Shown here: one piece after another, positions 1 through 6,862 of the stretch
Layout: the number at the start of each line of letters is the position of its first letter
How positions within the stretch are numbered: the stretch's first letter is position 1
Source: a virus
IMG/VR virus record: IMGVR_UViG_3300048592_000992
Span: 1-45,672 of that record
Length of the DNA stretch: 45,672 bases
Reading direction: 5' to 3' (one strand)
Position numbers and translations under genes: made by a program
The notes under the pieces: generated by a model
Told to the model about the DNA's origin: nothing
Seen by the model: the letters and a program-made list of their open reading frames with translations, nothing else
The model's database searches: none

Positions 1-35
1 TTTTTGCAATCTATGCAGGTGATGTTTTTAAACAT
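1..35 (-). CDS. Partial small ORF running off the left edge
   Basis: An ATG on the minus strand at 33-35 opens a frame that stays open to the window edge (M-F-K-N-I-T-C-I-D-C-K). A purine-rich GGGGAGGAG stretch lies just before it, although the spacing to the ATG is short. A 14-bp palindrome, CGCACCATGGTGCG (45-58), sits directly upstream of that ribosome-binding site. A good promoter (132-160, minus) points at it with about a 90-nt leader. Only 11 codons are visible, so no function can be given. The promoter context is the main reason to believe it is a gene. Confidence 0.35.
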   Translation of the reverse strand, partial: MFKNITCIDCK

Positions 36-131
36 GCTCCTCCCCGCACCATGGTGCGAAAGGCGCTAGTAGCCTATGTGCCAGAGGCTATACTCTGCCA
101 CGCCCGAAGCAGTATTTCTGCTATGAAAAAG

Positions 132-160
132 AATCTACCGGACCATTGGCCCAAAGTCAA
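132..160 (-). promoter_or_regulatory. Promoter with operator in the spacer, leftward
   Basis: On the minus strand, TTGACT (155-160) and TAGATT (132-137) are separated by exactly 17 bp. The spacer holds the near-palindrome GGGCCAATGGTCC, which is also found in the spacers of the promoters at 1054-1082 and 1115-1143. This placement suggests a shared repressor that blocks RNA polymerase. Confidence 0.55.
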
Positions 161-171
161 AGGCTTTTCTC

Positions 172-202
172 TGAAAAAGCAGGGGCTGCAGCGAACCCCC
201 GC
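172..202 (-). terminator. Rho-independent terminator after ardA
   Basis: Read on the minus strand, a 7-bp stem (GCGGGGG with CCCCTGC, one G-U pair; 196-202 with 179-185) is followed by a run of five T. It begins 9 bp after the ardA stop codon. Confidence 0.65.
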
Positions 203-210
203 AAAAAAAT

Positions 211-711
211 TCAGTTCCTATACTCTACGATTTTATCTTTCCATTCCGTATAGAACCCGTCAAAGCTTAGGTCACGGCCAATAGCTTCGTAATCAATATA
301 ACCCGACAAATGACTGGGAATATTGCCGAACATACCGTCATCGACGAACTGCTCGGCCAGCTCCTCGAAAGTTCGGCAGCAATGAATGACTACATTATCC
401 AAGTTCTCCATTGCTTCGTCGAAGTCCATGTTTTCCTGGTCAACCAGAAACTCGAAAGACACGCGCTGCCAATCGTCCAGCTTTTCGTACTCCTCCAGCA
501 CTGTGTTAAGTTTGAAGATGTCTTCATACTCGCCAATATCAAAAGGTAATTCCCAATCGGCAATATAGAAATCGTGATCGCCGTTTGCGGTGTAAAGGTT
601 ATAGATGCGCCGCAGATGCTCCTCGTCCGTTGGAAGACTGATCCATTCACCACGAATGACGCCAGCATTATAGGCTGCCAGGGAACCAAACCAGATGCGA
701 AATTCAGACAT
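211..711 (-). CDS. ardA: ArdA-like antirestriction protein
   Basis: Predicted 166-aa acidic protein of the ArdA family. These are DNA-mimic proteins that inhibit type I restriction-modification enzymes when a plasmid or phage enters a new cell. Seen in the sequence: the N-terminal hallmark SLAAYNAGVIRGEWI, many Asp and Glu residues throughout, and the C-terminal YIDYEAIGRDL motif typical of the family. Length matches ArdA proteins (about 165-170 aa). The start at 711 is chosen over the longer frame (759) because AGGAG lies 6 bp upstream and the protein then begins with the family-like MSEFRIWFGS. It follows the small HTH gene at 789-1004 on the same strand, and both leaders carry the same hairpin next to the ribosome-binding site, so the two are probably one regulated unit. 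A terminator follows directly. Confidence 0.9.
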   Translation of the reverse strand: MSEFRIWFGSLAAYNAGVIRGEWISLPTDEEHLRRIYNLYTANGDHDFYIADWELPFDIGEYEDIFKLNTVLEEYEKLDDWQRVSFEFLVDQENMDFDEAMENLDNVVIHCCRTFEELAEQFVDDGMFGNIPSHLSGYIDYEAIGRDLSFDGFYTEWKDKIVEYRN

Positions 712-725
712 AAAGACTCCTGTTC

Positions 726-738
726 GGGCATTGTGCCC
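726..738 (-). promoter_or_regulatory. Leader palindrome GGGCA-N3-TGCCC before ardA
   Basis: Perfect 5-bp inverted repeat GGGCATTGTGCCC immediately upstream of the ardA ribosome-binding site. The same 20-bp block (CGGGCATTGTGCCCAGCTGT) recurs at 1018-1037 before the HTH gene. It could be a protein operator or an mRNA hairpin that affects translation. Confidence 0.5.
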
Positions 739-788
739 AGCTGTGTAGGGCCTTCCCAATTGCTGGGAAGGCTAGAAATTAGATTAGA

Positions 789-1004
789 TCAGTCATCAAA
801 ACGAAGAGGGAGCGGCTCAGCCTCTGCGGCATCTTCCAGCATGTAGATGACATCGGCGGGGATCGGTTCCAAATCGGCCTCCCAAGCCTTCCAGAGTTTC
901 ACGGAAGCTCCGTAAACCCTAGCAGCATCGCGCACACTGAGACGTGCTGCCATGCGAAGAACTTTGACTTGGACGCCAGTGTAGAACTCGAAAGAAAGAA
1001 CCAT
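789..1004 (-). CDS. Small HTH DNA-binding protein
   Basis: A 71-aa protein with a compact helix-turn-helix around residues 13-46 (LRMAARLSVRDAARVYGAS then VKLWKAWEADLEPIP). This resembles the HTH of XRE/YiaG-type regulators that pick out transcription start regions. AGGAG lies 7 bp before the ATG. The gene sits between its promoter (1054-1082) and ardA, like small repressors in plasmid leading regions. Inference: it may be the autorepressor acting on the operators in the promoter spacers at 138-154, 1060-1076 and 1121-1137. The C-terminus is acidic (PLPLRFDD). No dedicated oligomerisation domain is visible. Confidence 0.7.
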   Translation of the reverse strand: MVLSFEFYTGVQVKVLRMAARLSVRDAARVYGASVKLWKAWEADLEPIPADVIYMLEDAAEAEPLPLRFDD

Positions 1005-1018
1005 TTGAAACTCCTATC

Positions 1019-1031
1019 GGGCATTGTGCCC
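1019..1031 (-). promoter_or_regulatory. Leader palindrome before the HTH gene
   Basis: Second copy of GGGCATTGTGCCC, in the same position relative to the ribosome-binding site as the copy at 726-738. Confidence 0.5.
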
Positions 1032-1053
1032 AGCTGTATCTAACTTCTCTCTA

Positions 1054-1082
1054 GTTATACTGGGCCAATGGTCCGATGTAAA
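1054..1082 (-). promoter_or_regulatory. Promoter of the HTH-ardA operon
   Basis: On the minus strand TTTACA (1077-1082) and TATAAC (1054-1059) flank a 17-bp spacer that holds the operator TGGGCCAATGGTCC. Transcription would start near 1047, about 43 nt before the HTH gene start codon. Confidence 0.65.
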
Positions 1083-1114
1083 GATAATTATCTAATGATT
1101 GTAGTTTTTTACTG

Positions 1115-1143
1115 TTGATATTGGGCCAATGGTCCGATATATT
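1115..1143 (+). promoter_or_regulatory. Divergent rightward promoter with the same operator
   Basis: TTGATA (1115-1120), 17 bp, then TATATT (1138-1143). The spacer again contains TGGGCCAATGGTCC (1122-1135). It points toward the 1395 gene, leaving a leader of about 245 nt. The leader has a good AAGGAGG (1168-1174) with no start codon after it. Confidence 0.55.
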
Positions 1144-1302
1144 TTCTTTGAGCTTGGGAATAGCAGAAAGGAGGAAAGTTCATACTCAAGCGGCACTAGC
1201 GGGTAGCAAGTCCCGAGCAGTAGGTCCGCTTCGGTGGGGACTGTTCCTTAAAAATCGGCCCAAATTTGGCGTATAAAAGGCCTGGCTGAGACGCGAGATT
1301 TC

Positions 1303-1331
1303 TGGACTACTTTTTATGGCCAGACTATACT
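1303..1331 (+). promoter_or_regulatory. Possible promoter of the 1395 gene
   Basis: TGGACT (1303-1308), a 17-bp spacer and TATACT (1326-1331). A perfect 12-bp palindrome ACCTGATCAGGT lies at 1364-1375, downstream of the expected start site and 20 bp before the ATG, and could be an operator. Confidence 0.4.
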
Positions 1332-1394
1332 GCGATCGACAGCTGAAGGCTTTGACACCCTTGACCTGATCAGGTTTCGGCACGGAGATTCAAC

Positions 1395-1820
1395 ATGAGC
1401 AAAGTCGGGTTTGATGGCTATTCGATTGCTGAAGTTCTTGAGTTTACGCGTGGGCTTCGTTTGTTTCGTTTTATGGGTGCAGGCAAAGGATTCAATGGCA
1501 ATCCCCAGGAATTATCATTTCGTGCAAACTTCAAGAGCAAGGATGTCCGTGACAAAACGCTTGAAAACCTTCAGACGGTCTGGGAATCGCTTGCTGGATC
1601 TGAGCCGTATCGGTTGATTGCATTCCCCAATCCAGTCGATCATTTGCGCGCCGATATCAGCATTTGCATTCGGCACGGTGGATTTGAATTGGCTGACTTC
1701 GAGTTCGTTAAACTTCACGAGCCCGCTTTTATCGATGTGCTTAGCTCTGGAGATACGGAAATAAATGACCCGCCTGAGTTTCCGTCGCGGGGTTTTGACC
1801 GAAGTCGTTATGAGGGCTAA
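1395..1820 (+). CDS. Hypothetical protein, 141 aa
   Basis: Not recognised. A soluble protein with no signal peptide or membrane segment. Alternating hydrophobic and charged stretches (residues 14-28, 70-95 and 100-112) suggest a mixed alpha/beta fold. GGAG lies 7 bp before the ATG. It is transcribed away from the ardA operon and may share its regulation through the operator-containing promoter at 1115-1143. The C-terminal 20 residues are polar and probably disordered. Its position in a plasmid leading region makes an anti-host-defence role conceivable, but nothing in the sequence shows this. Confidence 0.6.
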   Translation: MSKVGFDGYSIAEVLEFTRGLRLFRFMGAGKGFNGNPQELSFRANFKSKDVRDKTLENLQTVWESLAGSEPYRLIAFPNPVDHLRADISICIRHGGFELADFEFVKLHEPAFIDVLSSGDTEINDPPEFPSRGFDRSRYEG

Positions 1821-2452
1821 GATTACACTGCGTTGACCACTGACTCGGTTCAATGTTAGCTTACCCAGGCTGAACCAAGCAAAAACGACTTGTCTCTGTT
1901 ATGTGCGCTTCTTAAGCAAAGATACCAAACCATTGATAGACAATCGTTTTGGACCTGTTTTGTTTGCAAACCATTGTGGTATGTGGGCGACATGCTTATG
2001 TTGTCTTGTATGCCTTGACTGACAAGGTTTTAGGTACCCTATTCCTTTGTGAAGCTTGTTTTGCATGGGTTTGATGGTTTTGGGTCCTCCCAGGCCCCAT
2101 TTCGCCAATGGTTGACGATCAACCGCCCTCTCTCGCCAAAATTTAAAAATTTTTTGCGTCAACAGCAACACTTCTGTGGAATGGCCACGCCACCCACAAA
2201 CCCATGCTGCATAGGTACTACGGCATCCAATTTTTTCGATTTTCCAGTGTTGCTTCTGTGATTTTTTAGCGCTCGCCGCGCGAATTGGTCAACACAGAAG
2301 TGTTTTCAGAACTCAGATTTTTCCAATCGTCAACCCCAGCGAACACCCAGCCCTGTCCGCAGTTTGCGGACATCGAGTCGCTTCCTATGGCTTAACACAA
2401 TCTGCTATTTCCATGATGCAGCCGAATGGTCGGCACGTTGGAGAAATGATTT
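1821..2452 (+). other. Non-coding region; candidate cos/packaging site at 2110-2371
   Basis: A gene-free stretch directly upstream of the terminase small subunit. It contains AACACTTCTGTG at 2167-2178, the related GCTTCTGTG at 2252-2260 and the inverted copy CACAGAAGTGTT at 2293-2304. GGTTGACGAT at 2110-2119 is matched by its exact inverted copy at 2326-2335. The palindrome GTCCGCA-N3-TGCGGAC lies at 2355-2371, and a GC-rich patch (2268-2282) interrupts T-rich DNA. In lambda the cos site, with repeated terminase-binding R sites, lies in just this position before Nu1, so a cos or pac function is inferred. Nothing in 1821-2100 was recognised. Confidence 0.45.
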
Positions 2453-3070
2453 TTGGAAAAGCAGACGGCAAGTATCCGCGAGTTTGCGCGGATCGTTGGC
2501 GTAAACCAGGCATCGGTAAGCCGCGCAGCGAAGAAGGGCGAGCGCCTTTCCGCTTCCGTGATCCGTGACGGCGGATCGCCTCGCATTATCATCTATGACG
2601 GCTGCCTTGAATGGCATCAGAACAAGGACCTGCGCAAGGATCGGAAGCTCGCGGATCAGCAGCCCGAAGAAGGCGACAACGCGGAGGAGATGACCCCTGC
2701 CGAGTCCAATCGTGTGCTCAGGCACTACGAAGCCCTCCAGGCGAAACTCAGCTTCGAGAAGGAAGCTGGCAACCTTATCAGCGTCGATAAATTCAAAGCC
2801 GAAGCCTTCACAGCGGCTCGCGCCACGCGCGACAGCCTTCTCTACCTGCCAAACGAAGCGGAGCGCGAGTTCAAGCGGCTCTTGACTGAATTCATCCGCA
2901 ATAATCTCGGCGAGGATCGCATCAAGGACTTCACGAAGGAGCTGAACGACCTTGGCCTCGCGTTCCGTGTCTATCAGAAATCCTCGATCACGAAAGCGTT
3001 GAGGGATATGGTAAGTGAGCGTTTTGGCACCGAGTCCCTCCTGAGGGAGGACGATGAAACGGCGTCCTGA
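2453..3070 (+). CDS. Terminase small subunit (Nu1-like)
   Basis: A 205-aa protein that should bind the packaging site and recruit the large terminase. The N-terminal winged-HTH is visible at residues 5-30 (ASIREFARIVGVNQASVSRA), as in lambda gpNu1 (181 aa). The middle and C-terminal part is helical and charged, for self-assembly and contact with the large subunit. The start is TTG with GGAG 10 bp upstream; an ATG seven bases earlier is in another frame. It overlaps the large-subunit start by 17 bp (3054), so the two are translationally coupled. The repeat-rich DNA upstream is the natural candidate for its binding site. Confidence 0.85.
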   Translation: MEKQTASIREFARIVGVNQASVSRAAKKGERLSASVIRDGGSPRIIIYDGCLEWHQNKDLRKDRKLADQQPEEGDNAEEMTPAESNRVLRHYEALQAKLSFEKEAGNLISVDKFKAEAFTAARATRDSLLYLPNEAEREFKRLLTEFIRNNLGEDRIKDFTKELNDLGLAFRVYQKSSITKALRDMVSERFGTESLLREDDETAS

Positions 3071-4913
3071 TTATCTTAGCCCCCGCCTTGGCACCACGTT
3101 CATTGACTACCACTTCGGAATCCGGCCCAACCCAGACACCACGATCGCCCAGTACGCAGAGAAAAACCTCTACCTCGTTTCCGGCAAAAACCCCTTCCCA
3201 GGTCTCGTCGAATTCTCCCGCACACCCTACCTATTTGAGATCATGGATGCGCTCATGCCCGACAACGGCATTGAGCGGGTTGTGTTGATGAAGGGCTGGC
3301 AGACGGGCGGTACGCTGACGATCCTTGCCTGGATGCTCTGGGTCATGGGCGCCGCGCCTGCACCGATGATGATCGTTCAGCCAGTGTCCGAGTTGCGTGA
3401 CAAATTCTCAAAGCAACGCATCAACCCGATCGTTGCCAACTGCCGGGACCTTCGGAACAAAGTCGAAGAGCATCAAAAGCACATCGCCGGCAGCAAGCGC
3501 GAGAAGGATACGCTGATATCCAAGCACTTCCCCGGCGGCCACATCACGCTCTCGACCAGTACATCGGAATCCTCGCTCCGATCCGAGAGCATCCAGTACC
3601 TGGCATTCGATGAAGTCTCAGCCTATGAGGAGGATTGCGAGGGACACGGCGACCCCTGCGGCATCGCGCTTGGCCGGACTTCGGCCTATGACGGCCGCAA
3701 AAAGATCTTTTACAACTCGACACCGACCATCAAAGAGCATTGCCGGATCGAGCGCGAATATCTCGCCACCGACAGGCGAAAATATTTCGTCCCGTGCCTC
3801 AGCTGCGGTGAAATGCAAGTCCTTGTCTGGGCGCAGATTGACCGCTCTACGGACAACCCTGCCTATCTTTGCATTCGCTGCAGCTATCGCCACTACGAGC
3901 AGGATAAATCGGAAATGCTGCGGCGCGGCGAATGGCGTGCAACCGCGGCATCCATCGACGGCGCCCGGGGCTACCACCTGCCCGCCCTCTATGCACCGCC
4001 TGGCATGTGGTCCTGGAGAAACTGCCTGGAGCAGTTCAGAAAGGGCATCGACAACCAAGTCGAGATGAAGGTCTTCGTCAACAACTGCCTTGGCGAACCC
4101 TACGAAGACGACACGATCATCACCCGCGATCCGGAATCGGTGATGAATCTTTGCGAGGACTACTGGCCCGCCGAACGCCTCCCGCATGGGATCGGCGTTA
4201 TCACGGCCGGCGTCGATACGCACCCGTCCCATGTCGATATCGTCACACGCGGCTGGGGGCGGGGCGGGGAAAGCTGGGTGCTCGACCGCTGGATCGAATA
4301 CGGCGACTCGAATGATGGCGAGCTCTGGGATCGGGTGTATGCGCGCCTCCAGACCACCTATCTCCATAGCAATGGCTCCGATGTTCTGCGCATCGCAGCC
4401 ACAGCCGTGGACACCGGGGGCCACAATACGGGCGCCGTCTATGAATTCTGTAGCCATCTTCTGCGGCAATTCATCGTGCCGATCAAGGGTGCCAAAGGCG
4501 TTGCGGCACCGATCGTCGACAGGCCCACGGAAAAATCTGAAGCCGGCGTCTACCTTTTTTCGGTCGGAAAGCTCGCCACGCACGGGCGTCTCTATTCGTC
4601 GATCGACAAGTCCATCGCCAAATTCAAGGAATTCCAGGAGCGAAAAAAGACCGACCAGGCCGCCACGTACCGGTCGGCTGAAATCATTCATTTCCACAAA
4701 GGCCTCGGCGATGCCTTCTTCAAGGAACTGACCGCGCCCAAAAGCATCTGGAAAAAATCAGACGGCAAATACCAGCTCACCTATGAAACCACAGCCGGCG
4801 TAGCCGACCACGCGCACGACTGTCTTCGCTATGCGGACGCCGCACGCGAAATCTTCAGCGTGAACATCGACCAGCGCTGCGACGAACTCGACGGCATCCT
4901 GCCCGCCGCGTAA
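3054..4913 (+). CDS. Terminase large subunit (lambda GpA family)
   Basis: A 619-aa DNA-packaging motor with ATPase and nuclease domains; lambda gpA is 641 aa. The ATPase P-loop is degenerate (K80-G-W-Q-T-G-G, residues 80-86), as is usual in this family. The Walker B motif with catalytic Glu is LAFDEVS (D186, E187). A CxxC...CxxC zinc-ribbon-like insertion sits near residues 247-277. The RNase-H-fold nuclease begins at AGVDTHPSHVD with D388, and a later acidic site is near DHAHDCLRYADA at the C-terminus. It overlaps the small subunit and is followed after 20 bp by gpW. All motifs are intact, so it should be functional. Confidence 0.93.
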   Translation: MKRRPDYLSPRLGTTFIDYHFGIRPNPDTTIAQYAEKNLYLVSGKNPFPGLVEFSRTPYLFEIMDALMPDNGIERVVLMKGWQTGGTLTILAWMLWVMGAAPAPMMIVQPVSELRDKFSKQRINPIVANCRDLRNKVEEHQKHIAGSKREKDTLISKHFPGGHITLSTSTSESSLRSESIQYLAFDEVSAYEEDCEGHGDPCGIALGRTSAYDGRKKIFYNSTPTIKEHCRIEREYLATDRRKYFVPCLSCGEMQVLVWAQIDRSTDNPAYLCIRCSYRHYEQDKSEMLRRGEWRATAASIDGARGYHLPALYAPPGMWSWRNCLEQFRKGIDNQVEMKVFVNNCLGEPYEDDTIITRDPESVMNLCEDYWPAERLPHGIGVITAGVDTHPSHVDIVTRGWGRGGESWVLDRWIEYGDSNDGELWDRVYARLQTTYLHSNGSDVLRIAATAVDTGGHNTGAVYEFCSHLLRQFIVPIKGAKGVAAPIVDRPTEKSEAGVYLFSVGKLATHGRLYSSIDKSIAKFKEFQERKKTDQAATYRSAEIIHFHKGLGDAFFKELTAPKSIWKKSDGKYQLTYETTAGVADHAHDCLRYADAAREIFSVNIDQRCDELDGILPAA

Positions 4914-4933
4914 CCCCACCACCGGAGCCCCAA

Positions 4934-5140
4934 ATGACCCCCGAAGAGGAACTCACGGCCGTGCAAAAGGCCATCACCGCCATTCTCGGTGGCGGCCAGG
5001 AGGTTGACATCGAGGTCAACCAGAACCGCCGCCGCATCACCCGCGCCAGCCTCAAGCTCCTTTATGAGCGCGAGAAAGAGCTGAAAGCCCTGATCCGTCG
5101 CCAGAGCGGTGGAGGTATTATTCATGCAATACCTCGTTAA
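4934..5140 (+). CDS. Head-tail joining protein gpW
   Basis: 68 aa, exactly the length of lambda gpW. GpW plugs the portal after packaging and prepares the head for tail or connector attachment. The sequence is basic with two helices (residues 3-18 and 39-58, LKLLYEREKELKALIRR) around a short beta-hairpin (EVDIEVNQNRRRI), as in the gpW fold. GGAG lies 7 bp before the ATG. The end overlaps the portal start at 5124 by 17 bp, the lambda W-B arrangement. Confidence 0.85.
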   Translation: MTPEEELTAVQKAITAILGGGQEVDIEVNQNRRRITRASLKLLYEREKELKALIRRQSGGGIIHAIPR

Positions 5141-6677
5141 CGCTCAAAGGCCATCCCTGTGGTCACGGATGCAGAGTGTCTTCATGCCCTCGGCATGGAA
5201 CAGGCTCCCGCCAGTGGACAACCCTTACCGCTCCACATCGCGCGAACCTGGACCCATGAGCGAGTGGAACCCTCCCTCGTCCAATGCCGACGAATCACTT
5301 CTGCCGGTCCTTACGACTCTTCGCGATCAATCCCGCGACCTCGACCGAAACGAAAGCATCGCCCGCGGCGGACTCGAAAACTACATCACCAACGTGGTCG
5401 GCGACGGACTGCGGCCCCAATGCCGCATCGATCACGAGCTGATCGGGATCACCGAGGAAAAGGCGCGAGAGTTCGAGCGGCGTGCCGAGAAAATCTTTGC
5501 CCTTCACATGAACAAAAATACAGCCGACTGGCACGGCACCGGAAACTTCGCCACCCTTCAGGCCCAGGCTCTGCGGGCCAGCATGCTCGACGGCGACTGC
5601 CTCGCGGTCCGGCGCTTTAGAAACCGCCCGGGCGCGATCATGGGAACTGCGATCCAAATCATCGAGGCCTCCCGCATCCGAAGCCCAATGGAGATCAAGA
5701 CTGATATCGACGTGCGGGAAGGGGTCGAACTCGACAAAACCGGGATGCCGATCGCCTATCATGTTGGAAAAACCGGAGCCGATCGATTCCTTGGCAGCGA
5801 GACGGTGCGCGTTCCCCGTTTTGACTCTGATGGTACGGCCGTCGCTCTTCACCTCTTCCACCAGCGCCTGCCAGGGCAGAGCCGGGGTGAGCCTTTCCTC
5901 GCTCCCGTCATCGGAAAGTTCAAGCAGATCTCACGCTACAGCGAAGCCGAGATTGATGCGGCCGTCATCAATGCTTTCTTCGCAGCGGCACTGACCAGCG
6001 ATGTCGGTGGCATATTCGGTGATCGCTCGAAAGCCCACCTTGCCAATCCCCAGACAAAGCCGCCCGAGCGCAAGTACCATAAGTTTGGCCCCGGCACGAT
6101 TCTGGAGCTTTTGCCTGGCGAGAAGCTCGAAGGCACAACTCCCGGCCGACCCAATATGAACTTCGATGCCTTTGTGCAGGCCGTCATAAAGCAGATCGGC
6201 ATCGGGCTCTCTATTCCCTATGAAGTTCTCACGCAGCATTTTTCGTCGAGCTACTCAGCAGCCCGGGCGGCGATCCTTGAAGCATGGAAGGTCTTCAAAG
6301 TCCGCCGGGCCTGGCTCGTGAGCGAATTCTGCCAGCCCGTCTGGGAATGGGTGATCGCCGACGCTATTGAAAGCGGACTGCTCGATGCGCCGGGGTTTGA
6401 CGATCTTTTGAAGCGTCACGCCTACCTCACAACCCAGTGGTGCGGCACGGAAATGGAAGCCATAGACCCACTCAAGGAAGCAAAGGCCAGCGAAACCGAG
6501 ATAGCGATTGGAGTAAAATCCAGGCGCTACATCGTTGAAAGCCAGGGACGTGACTTCGACAAACAGATTCAGGAGTATGAAGAGGAGAAGGATATCTTCG
6601 CTGATCCGGCAGCACAAAGCCAGGACATGGGCAAGACGAATTCCGGGCAGGACCGTCCGCAATCTGCGGACAGCTGA
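5124..6677 (+). CDS. Portal protein (lambda gpB family)
   Basis: A 517-aa portal, close to lambda gpB (533 aa). It forms the dodecameric ring at the head vertex through which DNA is packaged and ejected. Family features seen include the N-terminal RDQSRDLDRNESIARGGLEN block (residues 68-87), the central GEPFLAPVI segment and the C-terminal LSIPYEVLTQHFSSSYSAAR motif typical of lambda-type portals. The start at 5124 is preferred over 5109 because GGAGG lies 9 bp upstream of it. The last codons contain the palindrome GTCCGCAATCTGCGGAC, which is also present before the terminase. The C-terminal tail is Gln- and Ser-rich and probably disordered. Confidence 0.93.
   Translation: MQYLVNAQRPSLWSRMQSVFMPSAWNRLPPVDNPYRSTSREPGPMSEWNPPSSNADESLLPVLTTLRDQSRDLDRNESIARGGLENYITNVVGDGLRPQCRIDHELIGITEEKAREFERRAEKIFALHMNKNTADWHGTGNFATLQAQALRASMLDGDCLAVRRFRNRPGAIMGTAIQIIEASRIRSPMEIKTDIDVREGVELDKTGMPIAYHVGKTGADRFLGSETVRVPRFDSDGTAVALHLFHQRLPGQSRGEPFLAPVIGKFKQISRYSEAEIDAAVINAFFAAALTSDVGGIFGDRSKAHLANPQTKPPERKYHKFGPGTILELLPGEKLEGTTPGRPNMNFDAFVQAVIKQIGIGLSIPYEVLTQHFSSSYSAARAAILEAWKVFKVRRAWLVSEFCQPVWEWVIADAIESGLLDAPGFDDLLKRHAYLTTQWCGTEMEAIDPLKEAKASETEIAIGVKSRRYIVESQGRDFDKQIQEYEEEKDIFADPAAQSQDMGKTNSGQDRPQSADS
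6655..6671. repeat. Palindrome GTCCGCA-N3-TGCGGAC, second copy
   Basis: A 17-bp inverted repeat with 7-bp arms at the 3' end of the portal gene. The arms are identical to those at 2355-2371 upstream of the terminase. No T-run follows, so it is not a typical terminator. Confidence 0.5.
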
Positions 6678-6862
6678 AACCTTTACAGGGAAAGGCTGCT
6701 CCTGATATTCTTCGCCTTGCCTCTCTCTGCAGTCTTCCCTGACTGCACTTTGCCCACCCCCTCGAAATCACGCCCCCAAACACCCGGAGCCCCTCTCTGT
6801 CTTTTGCTCTCAGCTACATCACAAGCACCCCATGGGCCATCACTGAAGACTCGCTGCGGTCC

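Noticed and set aside
51-284. 77-codon plus-strand ORF at the left edge
   Set aside because: No ribosome-binding site, unusual composition, and it runs antisense through the ardA terminator and 3' end.
1186-1383. 65-codon minus-strand ORF upstream of the 1395 gene
   Set aside because: It covers the promoter and palindrome region and has no start signal or protein-like features.
1899-2261. Short ORFs on both strands before the terminase
   Set aside because: Low-complexity, no ribosome-binding sites, and they overlap the repeat-rich candidate packaging region.
3618-4697. 359-codon minus-strand ORF inside the terminase gene
   Set aside because: Antisense shadow of a well-supported gene; its long open frame follows from GC-rich codon use on the other strand.
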